A stretch of DNA of 64,000 bases, taken from contig NZ_CP108423.1 in NCBI RefSeq assembly GCF_035917235.1, positions 4,307,501 to 4,371,500 of the forward strand. The letters run 5' to 3'. This DNA is from Streptomyces sp. NBC_01294. Its GTDB lineage: Bacteria; Actinomycetota; Actinomycetes; Streptomycetales; Streptomycetaceae. Every line of letters starts with the position of its first letter. The first letter of the stretch is position 1. This document shows, piece by piece, positions 55,652-63,928 of the stretch. Made by a program: the position numbers and the translations under genes. The notes beneath the pieces are model-generated. The model was not told where the DNA came from and ran no database searches. It was given only the letters and a program-made list of their open reading frames with translations.

Positions 55652-56896
55652 ATGACTGCTGACGTCCGGCCGATCGCCGAATCCGAACTCCCCGACTGGC
55701 TACGGGCCATGAACACCGGTTTCCTGACCGCGGCGCCTGTGACCGACTCCGACGTGGCCCAGAAGGCCAAGTACAACGACCTCTCCCGGATCCAGGGCGC
55801 GTTCGACTCCGACACCGGCCGTTGCGTGGCCACCTTCCGCTCCTTCGCGCAGGAGCTGACCGTGCCCGGCGGGGCGGTCGTCGGCTCCACCGCGATCTCC
55901 AACGTGGGCGTGCTGCCCACCCACCGCCGCCAGGGCCTGCTGACCCGGATGATGGCCGCCGAGTTCGCCGCCGCCCGGGCGCGCGGCGACGTGCTCTCGA
56001 CGCTGGTCGCCGCCGAGTACCCGATCTACGGGCGGTACGGCTTCGGGCCCGCGACCTTCCTGTCCGAATGGGAGATCGACGTACCGCGCACCGGACTGGA
56101 CCGGCGGCTGGCGGGTCCCGTGGACGGCGGGCGGATCGATCTGGTGGACGAGGCCGAGGTGCGGCGGGTCGGCCCGGAGCTGCACGAGCGGCTGCGGGCG
56201 CGCACGCACGGCATGGTGAACCGGGACGAGCGCTGGTGGAACGTGCTGACCGGCCGGGAGGAGGTCTCGCACCGCCCGTACCGGGAGAAGTTCTTCGCGG
56301 TGTACCGCACGGAGGCCGGTGAGGTGGCGGGACTGGTCGCGTACCGGTCCGACGACAACTGGGCGGACGGGAAGGTCCCGCAGAACACCGTGCAGGTCTG
56401 GGGCCTGCTGGGGCTCACCCCGCAGGCGGAGCGGGCGCTGTGGCAGTTCCTGTGCTCCATCGACTGGGTGGTGAAGGTCCGCACCGGCTACCGCGCCCCC
56501 GACGACCTCGTCCCGCAGCTGCTGCCCGACCCGCGGTCGGCCCGGATCGTCACCTCCGCGGACTTCCTGTGGGTGCGGGTGCTGGACGTCGTACGGGCGC
56601 TGGGCGCGCGGACGTACGAGGTGCCCGGGGTGCTCGTCCTGGAGGTCGCGGACGACGCGGGTCCGGCGGCCGGCCGCTACCGGCTGGACGCGGGCGCCGG
56701 CACCTGCGAGCGGACCGAGGAGGCGGCCGACCTGCGGCTGGACGCGTCCGCGCTGGGCTCCCTGTACCTCGGCGACGCGTCCGCGGTGCGGCTGGCCGCG
56801 CTCGGTCGGGTGGTGGAGGAGCGGCCGGGGGCGGTCGCGCTGGCGGACGCGGTGTTCCGGACCGCGCGCCGTCCCTGGTGCCCGGACATCTTCTGA
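55652..56896 (+). CDS. Eis-like GNAT N-acetyltransferase
   Basis: The 414-residue protein has the Eis layout: N-terminal GNAT domain with acetyl-CoA motif [20 protein letters not shown] (about 86-105), a second degenerate GNAT region with [10 protein letters not shown], and a C-terminal SCP2-like domain ending PWCPDIF. Eis proteins acetylate amines, including aminoglycosides in mycobacteria; the substrate here is unknown. It starts 48 bp after rsiG. Confidence 0.9.
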   Translation: MTADVRPIAESELPDWLRAMNTGFLTAAPVTDSDVAQKAKYNDLSRIQGAFDSDTGRCVATFRSFAQELTVPGGAVVGSTAISNVGVLPTHRRQGLLTRMMAAEFAAARARGDVLSTLVAAEYPIYGRYGFGPATFLSEWEIDVPRTGLDRRLAGPVDGGRIDLVDEAEVRRVGPELHERLRARTHGMVNRDERWWNVLTGREEVSHRPYREKFFAVYRTEAGEVAGLVAYRSDDNWADGKVPQNTVQVWGLLGLTPQAERALWQFLCSIDWVVKVRTGYRAPDDLVPQLLPDPRSARIVTSADFLWVRVLDVVRALGARTYEVPGVLVLEVADDAGPAAGRYRLDAGAGTCERTEEAADLRLDASALGSLYLGDASAVRLAALGRVVEERPGAVALADAVFRTARRPWCPDIF

Positions 56897-56934
56897 TCCG
56901 TCCCGTCGCCGTTCCTGTTGCTGCTCCCGCCGCC

Positions 56935-56970
56935 GTTCCGGTTCCGGTTCCGGTTCCGGGTCCGGGTCCG
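56935..56970. repeat. Hexanucleotide microsatellite
   Basis: Four tandem GTTCCG units followed by two GGTCCG units lie 38 bp after the Eis-like gene stop and 69 bp before the sigma factor ATG, in the region where its promoter should be. Confidence 0.85.
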
Positions 56971-57039
56971 GTCACATGCGCGGGCCGCGGTCGGTCAGCG
57001 TGGTGACGGACGCGGAAGAACGGACGAGGGGAGCCCTGC

Positions 57040-57957
57040 ATGAACGGTGACGGCGCGTACCTTGCGGCGCGGTTCGAGGAACGGCGCGGGCAGCTGCGGG
57101 CGGTGGCCGAGCGGATGCTGGGCTCGCTGCCCGAGGCGCAGGACGCGATCGAGGAGGCGGGCTCGCGCCTCGGCTGCCGTGCGGACGGGGGTGCGGCGTC
57201 GGCGTACGACATGGGCGGGTGGCTGACCACGGTCGTCGCCCGGGTCTGCGTGGAGCGGCTGCGCGCCCGCAATGCCCCGGGCGGGTCCGCGGAGCCGTCG
57301 CCGGGCCGGTCACACGGGCCGGCGGCGGCGGAGCAGGAGGGGCTGCTGCTCGCGGACTCGGTCGGGCTCGCGCTGTTCGCCGTACTGGAGCAACTGGCGC
57401 CCGCGGAGCGGCTGTCGTTCGTCCTGCACGACCTGTTCGGGCTGCCGTTCGACGAGATCGCACCCATCGTGGAGCGGACTCCGGCCGGTGCGCGGCAGTT
57501 GGCGAGCCGCGCGCGGCGGCGGGTGCGGGGCGGGGCGCCGGAGCCGGAGTGGGGGTCGGGGTCGGGGTCGGATCCGGGATCGGAACTTTCGCCGTTCGCC
57601 GAGAAGGGGCGGCGGCAGCGGGAGATCGTCGGGGCCTTCCTCGCCGCGGTCCGCGACGGCAGCTTCGAGGATCTGGTCGCGGTCTTCGACCCGGACGTCG
57701 TGCTGCACGTGGACCGGGCCGAAATGGCGCTGGGCGCCGGGGCGGTGGCCCGTCAGGCACTCGTCTTCCAGCGGCTCGCACCGTACGGGCGGCCCGCGCT
57801 GATCGACGGCGCGCCGGGCGTCGTCACGATCCCGCCGGGCGGCAAGGCCGTCGCCGTCACGGGCTTCGCGGTCGGCGGCGACCGTATCGTCGCCATGGAC
57901 GTCCTCGCGGATCCGGACCGGCTGGAACGCATCGACGTGATCGTCTTGGACAACTGA
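57040..57957 (+). CDS. ECF sigma factor with C-terminal SnoaL-like domain (SigJ/ECF41-type)
   Basis: The 305-residue protein has sigma region 2 (FEERRGQLRAVAERMLGSLP, GGWLTTVVARVCVERLRAR), region 4 (LSFVLHDLFGLPFDEIAPIV, then RTPAGARQLASRARRRV) and a SnoaL-like domain (about 190-305) that modulates activity in this class. The linker has a Gly/Ser repeat from GGGGTC units. Such sigma factors usually lack an anti-sigma factor; none is adjacent. Confidence 0.92.
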   Translation: MNGDGAYLAARFEERRGQLRAVAERMLGSLPEAQDAIEEAGSRLGCRADGGAASAYDMGGWLTTVVARVCVERLRARNAPGGSAEPSPGRSHGPAAAEQEGLLLADSVGLALFAVLEQLAPAERLSFVLHDLFGLPFDEIAPIVERTPAGARQLASRARRRVRGGAPEPEWGSGSGSDPGSELSPFAEKGRRQREIVGAFLAAVRDGSFEDLVAVFDPDVVLHVDRAEMALGAGAVARQALVFQRLAPYGRPALIDGAPGVVTIPPGGKAVAVTGFAVGGDRIVAMDVLADPDRLERIDVIVLDN

Positions 57958-57969
57958 GGACTGAGGTAT

Positions 57970-58731
57970 TTGACGTCACTTGTGGAATCGCTGCGCGCGG
58001 CCGGCTGCGTCTTCGCGGAGGAGGAGGCGGAGCTCCTGACCGGGGCGGCCCGGGACGGTGCCCACCTGGCGGCGCTGCTGGCCCGCCGGGTGGGCGGCGA
58101 GCCGCTGGAGCACGTGGTGGGCTGGGCGGAGTTCTGCGGGCTGCGCGTGGAGGTCGGCGCGGGGGCGTTCGTACCGCGTCGGCGCACCGAGTTCCTGGTG
58201 CAGGAGGCGGTGGCGCTGGCCCGGCCCGGCGCGGTGGTGCTGGACCTGTGCTGCGGTGTCGGCGCGCTGGGCGCGGCGGTGGCGGCGCGGCTCCCGGGCG
58301 GGGTGGAGCTGCACGTGGCGGACATCGACCCGGCGGCGCTGGCGTACGCGCGGCGCAACGTGGTCCCGTACGGCGGCCGGGTGTGGGAGGGCGACCTGTA
58401 CGGTGCGCTCCCGTCGTCGCTGCGGGGCCGGGTGAACCTGCTGGTGGTCAACGCCCCGTACGTGCCGACGGAGGAGATCGGCCTCATGCCGTCGGAGGCG
58501 CGGGACCACGAGCCGCTGGTCTCCCTGGACGGCGGCGCCGACGGCCTGGACATCCACCGCAGGGTCGCGGCGGGCGCCCTGCCCTGGCTGGCGCCGGGGG
58601 GTCACCTGCTGATCGAGACGAGCGCCCGCCAGTCCCCGTCGACGGCCTCCGCCCTGACCTCGGCGGGCCTCGCGGCCCGGGCGGTCACCTCGGAGGAGCT
58701 GTACGCGACGGTGGTGATCGGCACGGCCTGA
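57970..58731 (+). CDS. Putative protein N5-glutamine methyltransferase (PrmC/HemK-like)
   Basis: The 253-residue SAM-dependent methyltransferase has GGEPLEHVVGWAEFCGLRVE, AFVPRRRTEFLVQEA, SAM motif VLDLCCGVGALGAAVA and NAPYVPTEEIG. The usual NPPY is NAPY here, as in this actinobacterial subfamily. It starts at TTG after GAGG, 12 bp after the sigma factor stop. The true release-factor methyltransferase is probably another gene. Confidence 0.85.
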   Translation: MTSLVESLRAAGCVFAEEEAELLTGAARDGAHLAALLARRVGGEPLEHVVGWAEFCGLRVEVGAGAFVPRRRTEFLVQEAVALARPGAVVLDLCCGVGALGAAVAARLPGGVELHVADIDPAALAYARRNVVPYGGRVWEGDLYGALPSSLRGRVNLLVVNAPYVPTEEIGLMPSEARDHEPLVSLDGGADGLDIHRRVAAGALPWLAPGGHLLIETSARQSPSTASALTSAGLAARAVTSEELYATVVIGTA

Positions 58732-58772
58732 GCGCCGCGCCGGGGCCGCCCGCCGGGCCCCGCCCGCCGGGG

Positions 58773-59093
58773 CTACGGCGACGGCGTGGCGAGTGCCCGC
58801 GCGACCGGCACCCCGCGGCGCCGCGCGTACGCCAGGCCCTCGCGCACCTCCCGCAGCGTCCGCGGCCGGTACCCGGGTCCGCATCCGCAGCAGCGCTGAC
58901 GGAAGCCGAGCCCGGCGTGGAGCAGTACGGAGACGACCCGCCAGGCGTCCCGGTCCCGGCGCGGCGGCGCCTCGAAGGAGTCCCCGGCGAGGAGCAGCGT
59001 CCTGCGGCACCGCGGGCACTGGTACGCGCGGTACTCGGAGTGCTTGAAGGAGAGCCGGCAGGAGAGGCACACGTAGGCGGAACGGTGCGGCAT
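58773..59093 (-). CDS. Small zinc-ribbon protein
   Basis: The 106-residue protein has paired CxxC knuckles (CLSCR at residues 9-13 and CPRCR at 26-30), CCGCGPGYRPRTLREVRE near 69 and an Arg-rich C-terminus. Related small proteins are common in Streptomyces and sometimes misnamed deoxyxylulose-5-phosphate synthase; nothing here supports that. DNA or RNA binding is possible. Its function is unknown. Confidence 0.75.
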   Translation of the reverse strand: MPHRSAYVCLSCRLSFKHSEYRAYQCPRCRRTLLLAGDSFEAPPRRDRDAWRVVSVLLHAGLGFRQRCCGCGPGYRPRTLREVREGLAYARRRGVPVARALATPSP

Positions 59094-59173
59094 GCGGCCA
59101 GTCTCCGCTGGCCGACCGCCGCACCGCCAAGGAATTTCGGCGGTGAGGCGCGGGCGCGCGGGCGGAAGGCAAT

Positions 59174-59212
59174 CCTCCTCAGGAACCTCCCTCAGGAATC
59201 TCCCTCAGGAAT
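59174..59212. repeat. Three tandem 13-bp repeats
   Basis: Units CCTCCTCAGGAAC, CTCCCTCAGGAAT and CTCCCTCAGGAAT lie back to back upstream of the DoxX gene, about 120 bp before its ATG. The phase of 13 bp is not a typical regulator spacing. Confidence 0.85.
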
Positions 59213-59331
59213 CTCTTCGAAAGTCTCCTCCGGCTGTCACATCCGCGTTCCGCGGCGGGTCAGAGGAGTGAAGCAGGCGGGAGACCCGACCGGAGCGCAT
59301 CCGCACCGGCGCCCGCCCGAGGGGAGCTCAC

Positions 59332-59679
59332 ATGTCCACCACCGCCGTTGTTTTCGCCCTGGTCGGCGCGTTCATGGTCGGTTTCTCGGCCGCCTCGGTC
59401 TTCTTCAAGGCCAAGTGGGTCGTGGAGCCGATGGTGGAGTACGGGGTTCCGCGTGCCTGGTGGAACTGGCTCGGGCTCGCCAAGGCGGCCGGGGCTGCGG
59501 GCCTGGTGGCCGGTGTCTTCGTACCGGCCATCGGCGTCGCCGCGGCGATCGGGATCGCCCTGTACTTCACCGGTGCCGTGATCACGGTGCTGCGCGCGAA
59601 GTCCTACGCCCACGTCGCGTTCCCGGTCATCTACGCGGCCCCCGCGGTCGTCGCCCTGGCGCTGGGCTTCAGCGGCTGA
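59332..59679 (+). CDS. DoxX family membrane protein
   Basis: The 115-residue protein has four membrane helices, with VFFKAKWVVEPMVEYGVPRA between helices 1 and 2. This is the DoxX/DoxD-like fold seen in small quinone-linked or stress-related membrane proteins. ATG 59332 follows GGGGAG. The partner is unknown. Confidence 0.85.
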   Translation: MSTTAVVFALVGAFMVGFSAASVFFKAKWVVEPMVEYGVPRAWWNWLGLAKAAGAAGLVAGVFVPAIGVAAAIGIALYFTGAVITVLRAKSYAHVAFPVIYAAPAVVALALGFSG

Positions 59680-59836
59680 GCCCGGCACGAGACCGCCCCG
59701 CCGCCCCCGTCGCCGCGCACGGGCCATCCAGGGGCGCTGACCGCAGACCTCCTCGCAGCAGCTCGGCGGCGGACGTCACAGGTCCGCGGCATCGATCCAG
59801 CAGATCGTCGCCACCAGCAAGCAAAGGCTGGCAAGG

Positions 59837-60376
59837 TCAGGATTGCGCGGTCCGGAACGTGAGATACCGGCTGATGGCTTCGTGACTGTCTGGGGTGAAG
59901 CACCACTCCAGCAGGGCCGACCGCAGCTCCAGCTCGGTCAGCCAGCTGTGCCAGGCGACCTCATCGGGATCGGGGACCACGGCATCCACATCCGACACTA
60001 CGACTTCGTGCACGCCGAGCCAGTGAGGGCTCAAACCGCTGCGGTTGAGGAACGTGAACAGCAAGCGCGGCAGCACACGAATACCCAGCTCTTCAGCCAG
60101 CTCCCGCGAAGCAGCCTGCTCATAGGACTCACCAACATCCACGGCACCACCGACCACGACCTCGTAGAGCCCGGGGAAGCGCCACAACAGCTCCGACCGG
60201 CGGTGGACGAGGATCCGCCCACGCTCATCACGGCACACCGTCACAGCGACCCGGTGCAGCCAACCCTCGCGGACGGCCTGCCGGCGACTGACCACTACCC
60301 CCAGCACACGATCTTGATCGTCGACACGCTCCACCAGTTCATCCACGACGCACACCCTGGCAGAGCCCACCGACAA
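59837..60376 (-). CDS. NUDIX hydrolase
   Basis: The 179-residue enzyme has the NUDIX box GGAVDVGESYEQAASRELAEELGI (about residues 76-99), with the expected REL/EE metal-binding residues, and an N-terminal stretch (VDELVERVDDQDRVLGVVVS) like isopentenyl-diphosphate isomerase-type NUDIX proteins. The substrate is unknown. Base composition here is visibly less GC-rich than its neighbours, which hints at recent acquisition. Confidence 0.88.
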   Translation of the reverse strand: MSVGSARVCVVDELVERVDDQDRVLGVVVSRRQAVREGWLHRVAVTVCRDERGRILVHRRSELLWRFPGLYEVVVGGAVDVGESYEQAASRELAEELGIRVLPRLLFTFLNRSGLSPHWLGVHEVVVSDVDAVVPDPDEVAWHSWLTELELRSALLEWCFTPDSHEAISRYLTFRTAQS

Positions 60377-60523
60377 CGCCGCTTCCCGGCGCCCCGCGGA
60401 GGGCGTCCCGAGAGCACCTGCTCACCCACCCGCTGAGCGATCACCGTCTCTATGAGGCCCGAGTCTGCCCTCGCAGCGACGCCCTCAGCCATCGGATATC
60501 CCGCTCACCCCTAGCGGGAGCTG

Positions 60524-60544
60524 TTGCAAGCAGTTCGCTTGCAA
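60524..60544. promoter_or_regulatory. Palindromic operator before the XRE gene
   Basis: TTGCAAGC-AGTTC-GCTTGCAA is a perfect 8-bp inverted repeat with a 5-bp spacer, ending 29 bp before the ATG. It overlaps the likely promoter (TTGCAA and TTAGCA elements). It is the probable autoregulatory site of the XRE protein. Confidence 0.75.
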
Positions 60545-60573
60545 AAGTTAGCAGGGTGCGGCAGGATCGCGGC

Positions 60574-60957
60574 ATGGCATCGCTCAACGTCGGAAATCTC
60601 GGCGAGTACCTCCGTGAGCAGCGTCGGCAGGCCCAGCTTTCGCTGCGGCAGTTGGCCGAGGCTGCGGGGGTGTCGAATCCGTACCTGAGCCAGATCGAGC
60701 GTGGGCTGCGCAAGCCGAGCGCGGACATCCTGCAGCAGCTGGCCAAGGCGCTGCGGATCTCCGCGGAGACGCTGTACGTGCAGGCCGGAATCCTGGATGA
60801 GCGGGACCCGGACGAGGTGGAGACGCGAGCCGTCATCCTCGCCGACCCGTCCATAAACGAGCGGCAGAAGCAGGTGCTGCTCCAGATCTACGAGTCGTTC
60901 CGCAAGGAGAACGCGCTCGACGCGCCCGCCGACGAGATGCCGTCGAAGACGAACTGA
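60574..60957 (+). CDS. XRE-family helix-turn-helix regulator (Rv0474-like)
   Basis: The 127-residue protein has an N-terminal helix-turn-helix (LSLRQLAEAAGVSNPYLSQI at about 19-38, then RGLRKPSADILQQLAKALRI) and a helical tail with a conserved SINERQKQVLLQIYESFR. In mycobacteria the equivalent gene lies before hbhA, as here. ATG 60574 is chosen. Confidence 0.9.
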   Translation: MASLNVGNLGEYLREQRRQAQLSLRQLAEAAGVSNPYLSQIERGLRKPSADILQQLAKALRISAETLYVQAGILDERDPDEVETRAVILADPSINERQKQVLLQIYESFRKENALDAPADEMPSKTN

Positions 60958-60980
60958 AGTTGATCCGGGAGGACCAGCAC

Positions 60981-61511
60981 ATGGCCATCGCCGATGACCT
61001 GAAGAAGACCCTCACCGACCCGACCCCCCTCTACTTCGCCGCCGGCACGGCCGACCTCGCCGTGCAGCAGGCCAAGAAGGTTCCCGACCTGATCGACCAG
61101 CTGCGCGCCGAGGCCCCCGCGCGCATCGAGGCCGTGAAGAACACGGACCCGAAGGCCGTGCAGGAGGCGGTCTCCGCCAAGTTCGCCGAGGTGCTCGGCG
61201 CGATCGACGCCAAGAAGCTCGGCGAGACCGCCCAGGACCTGGCGCTGCGCGGTGTCGGTGTGGCCGCGGAGTACGCGGTGCGCGCCAAGGAGACGTACGA
61301 CAAGGTCGCCGAGCACGGCGAGCAGGCCGTGCGGGCCTGGCGCGGCGAGGTCTCCGAGGAGATCGTCGACATCGCCGTGGTCGTCGAGCCCGAGCCGGCG
61401 GCGGAGTCGGCGGCCGTGGGCGCCGACGAGGAGAAGCCCGTCGCCAAGAAGGCCACCGCGCGCAAGAGCACGGCCAAGAAGACCCCGGCCACGGCGGACG
61501 ACGCGAGCTGA
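60981..61511 (+). CDS. HBHA-like helical protein with Lys/Ala-rich tail
   Basis: The 176-residue protein is a long coiled helix (DPTPLYFAAGTADLAVQQAK, then AVKNTDPKAVQEAVSAKFAE) with a C-terminal KKATARKSTAKKT tail like mycobacterial heparin-binding hemagglutinin. It has no signal peptide. In a soil bacterium adhesion to heparin is not its role; binding to polyanions, membranes or DNA is more likely. ATG 60981 follows GGGAGGA, 23 bp after the XRE stop. Confidence 0.8.
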   Translation: MAIADDLKKTLTDPTPLYFAAGTADLAVQQAKKVPDLIDQLRAEAPARIEAVKNTDPKAVQEAVSAKFAEVLGAIDAKKLGETAQDLALRGVGVAAEYAVRAKETYDKVAEHGEQAVRAWRGEVSEEIVDIAVVVEPEPAAESAAVGADEEKPVAKKATARKSTAKKTPATADDAS

Positions 61512-61533
61512 ACCGCGACCGCATGAGCGACGG

Positions 61534-61568
61534 CGGGCCGGGCACCCTTCAGGTGCCCGGCCCGTTGT
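61534..61568 (+). terminator. Terminator after the HBHA-like gene
   Basis: Perfect 13-bp arms CGGGCCGGGCACC (61534-61546) and GGTGCCCGGCCCG (61552-61564) with a 5-nt loop, followed by TTGT. Confidence 0.85.
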
Positions 61569-61652
61569 GGTTCATCGGGACGCCTGTGCCGGTAGCGTGG
61601 AGGCAGGCGGCATCGGAAGTGCGAAGCGAAGCATGAGAAGGCGGTCGAAGCG

Positions 61653-61997
61653 ATGTTGATGGACGGGTTCGATCGAGGGGTGATCCCGTTGCTCGGGCTC
61701 GCCATGCTCGTGCTCGCGGTCGTGGCCTTGGCGTTCGCGGTGGTGGCCCGGGAGGACGCGTACCGGGCGGCCGAGAAGCAGACCAAGACCTTCTGGCTGG
61801 TCATCCTCGGCATCACCGTGGTCGTGGACTTCTTCCTGCCGATGCTGTTCCTGCAGATCGCCGGCCTGGTCGCGACCATCGTGTTCTTCGTCGACGTGCG
61901 CCCGGCGCTCAAGCAGGTCTCGGGCGGTGGCGGTGGCGGCCGGCGCGGCGGCAGCAGCAGCGACGGGCCGTACGGGCCCTACAACGGCGGGCGGTAG
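61653..61997 (+). CDS. DUF2516 membrane protein
   Basis: The 114-residue protein has three hydrophobic segments (about 10-32, 46-62 and 64-80), FDRGVIPLLGLAMLVLAVVA and AAEKQTKTFWLVILG, matching DUF2516. A Gly/Arg/Ser/Tyr-rich tail follows. In mycobacteria the family member lies directly after hbhA, as here. The function is unknown. Confidence 0.88.
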   Translation: MLMDGFDRGVIPLLGLAMLVLAVVALAFAVVAREDAYRAAEKQTKTFWLVILGITVVVDFFLPMLFLQIAGLVATIVFFVDVRPALKQVSGGGGGGRRGGSSSDGPYGPYNGGR

Positions 61998-62164
61998 CCC
62001 GACCTACCGGTCTGCTGGCGGCCCGGCCCGACCCCGCCTGACTCGGCCCGGGCAATTCCCCGGCCCGTCCGTACGCCCGTGCCGACTCACGGTCTCGTGG
62101 CGCAGTCCCCGGCCCAGTCCCGTTCCCGGTTCCTCGTTCCCGGCTGCCGGCTTCCGTCCGGGGC

Positions 62165-63541
62165 TCAGCCCTCGGCGCGGGAGAGCAGGACCACGGCCAC
62201 GTCGTCGGTGAGCTCGCCTCCGTTGAGGCGGCGGGCCTCCGTCACGGCGGCCTCCAGCAGGCCCTCGCCGCTCAGCCCGCGGTCCAGGTGGCGGTTGATC
62301 ATCTCCACCATGCCGTCCTGGCCCAGCCGCTCCTTGCCCTCGCCGATCCTGCCCTCGATCAGGCCGTCGGTGTACATCATCAGGCTCCAGCTGCCGCCGA
62401 GCTCGACCTGGCGGCGCGGCCAGCGGGCCCGCGGCAGCAGGCCCAGGGCCGGGCCGCTGTTCTCGTACGGGAGGAGCCGCGCGGGGCGGCCCGGCCGGGA
62501 GATCAGCGGGGCCGGATGGCCGGCCAGGCACAGGCCCGCGCGGCGGCCGTCCGGGGCGATGTCGACGGTGCACAGCGTCGCGAAGATCTCCTCGCAGGGG
62601 CGCTCCACCTCCAGCACCTCCTGGAGGGTGGCCAGCAGGTCGTCACCGCACAGGCCGGCCAGGGTCAGGGCGCGCCAGGCGATGCGGAGCTCGACGCCGA
62701 GGGCGGCCTCGTCGGGGCCGTGGCCGCAGACGTCGCCGATCATCGCGTGGACGGTGCCGTCGGGGGTGCGCACGGTGTCGTAGAAGTCACCGCCGAGGAG
62801 GGCGCGGCTGCGGCCGGGGCGGTAGCGGGCGGCGAAGCGGAGGTCGGAGCCTTCCAGGAGCGGCGTGGGGAGCAGGCCGCGTTCCAGGCGGGCGTTCTCC
62901 TGGGCGCGCAGTTTCGATTCTGCAAGTTTGTACTGGGCGATGTCCGCCCGCTTTCTCTCCACGGCGTAGCGGATGGCGCGGCTCAGCAGGCGGCCGTCCA
63001 GCTCGTCCCGGAAGAGGTAGTCCTGGGCGCCGACCCGGACGGCCTCGGCGGCGCGCTCGACGTCGTCCTCGCCGGTGAGGACGAGGACGGCGTGGCGCGG
63101 GGCGATGCGCAGCACCTGGCGCAGGACGGCCAGCCGGTCCGTGGCGGTGGCCGCGGCAGTGGTCGCGGCGCCGGTCACGGTCGCGGCTCCCGGCGTACGG
63201 GCGCCGGTGTCCGGGAGGGCCAGGTCGAGGAGGATGCAGTTCACGTCGGGCGTGAGCAGCCGCTCGGCCTCGGTGAGGTTGCGGGCGGTGCGGAGCCGGA
63301 TGCGGTGGCCGTCGGTGTCGAGGATCTCGGGGACGGTGAGGCCGCCGGCGGGGTCGTCCTCGATGACCAGGAGGGTCAGCGGGGTCGCGTGCGGGGCGGC
63401 CTGGGCGGTGGGGTGAGGGGTCGACTGAGGGGTCGCCTGCAGGGCGCCGACGGCGACTGCGGCCGGGGCGGCGGTCTGCAGAACGGCCTGACCGCTCTCC
63501 GTGGCCGGGGTGTCCCTCTGCCGCGGTACGGGTACGGGCAT
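62165..63541 (-). CDS. Receiver domain-SpoIIE/PP2C phosphatase
   Basis: This 458-residue protein has a variable Ala/Pro-rich start, a response-regulator receiver domain (about 55-190, with EDD and VNCILLDLALPDTG, Asp about 102) interrupted by an Ala/Thr-rich insert, and a C-terminal PP2C phosphatase of the SpoIIE/RsbU type (LGGDFYDTVR, MIGDVCGHGPDEAAL, MMYTDGLIEGR). It would dephosphorylate an anti-anti-sigma factor under control of a histidine kinase that is not encoded next to it. Confidence 0.92.
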   Translation of the reverse strand: MPVPVPRQRDTPATESGQAVLQTAAPAAVAVGALQATPQSTPHPTAQAAPHATPLTLLVIEDDPAGGLTVPEILDTDGHRIRLRTARNLTEAERLLTPDVNCILLDLALPDTGARTPGAATVTGAATTAAATATDRLAVLRQVLRIAPRHAVLVLTGEDDVERAAEAVRVGAQDYLFRDELDGRLLSRAIRYAVERKRADIAQYKLAESKLRAQENARLERGLLPTPLLEGSDLRFAARYRPGRSRALLGGDFYDTVRTPDGTVHAMIGDVCGHGPDEAALGVELRIAWRALTLAGLCGDDLLATLQEVLEVERPCEEIFATLCTVDIAPDGRRAGLCLAGHPAPLISRPGRPARLLPYENSGPALGLLPRARWPRRQVELGGSWSLMMYTDGLIEGRIGEGKERLGQDGMVEMINRHLDRGLSGEGLLEAAVTEARRLNGGELTDDVAVVLLSRAEG

Positions 63542-63786
63542 CGTCTCCGGTTCCTTCCCTCCCCCCGAGGGTGCGCTCGTCCGGCAGACCCTAGCGGTCC
63601 CGGCCCGGCGAACGGAATGCCGTTCCGGGACGGGGCCTCCGTCATATGCCGTTATCGCGGGGGAAAATCGGCCTCACTGATGACAAAGGTCACGGCGGGG
63701 CCGCGTTCCGTCCCGCCTGGCGAGACGTCCGGGGCGCCCGCCCGGTTGCCTGCGCGCACCTGGAATGCCGCCGGGCCCGAAAGAAC

Positions 63787-63890
63787 AGTGGCTCCGCCCC
63801 GGACCTCGGCCCTCAAACGCCGGACGGGCTGGATGATCAAGCCTCGCCGGCGCTTGAGGCGCGGGGTCCGGGGCGGAGCCCGAGGGTGGT
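63787..63890. repeat. Dispersed GC-rich repeats in inverted arrangement
   Basis: One forward copy (63787-63832) and one inverted copy (63841-63886, AGCCTCGCCGGCGCTTGAGG onward) form a hairpin with a short loop. It lies in the 387-bp gap between the SpoIIE-type gene start and the partial gene at the window end. No gene is visible in the rest of that gap. Confidence 0.85.
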
Positions 63891-63928
63891 GGGGCCGCGC
63901 CCCGTCCTGCCGAGCAACCCCGCAGGGG

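Noticed and set aside
58773..59093. Deoxyxylulose-5-phosphate synthase
   Set aside because: The protein is only 106 residues with zinc knuckles and none of the thiamine-enzyme motifs.
57219..59885. 888-codon plus-strand frame over the sigma factor and methyltransferase
   Set aside because: Gly/Arg/Ala-rich out-of-frame shadow of two recognised genes.
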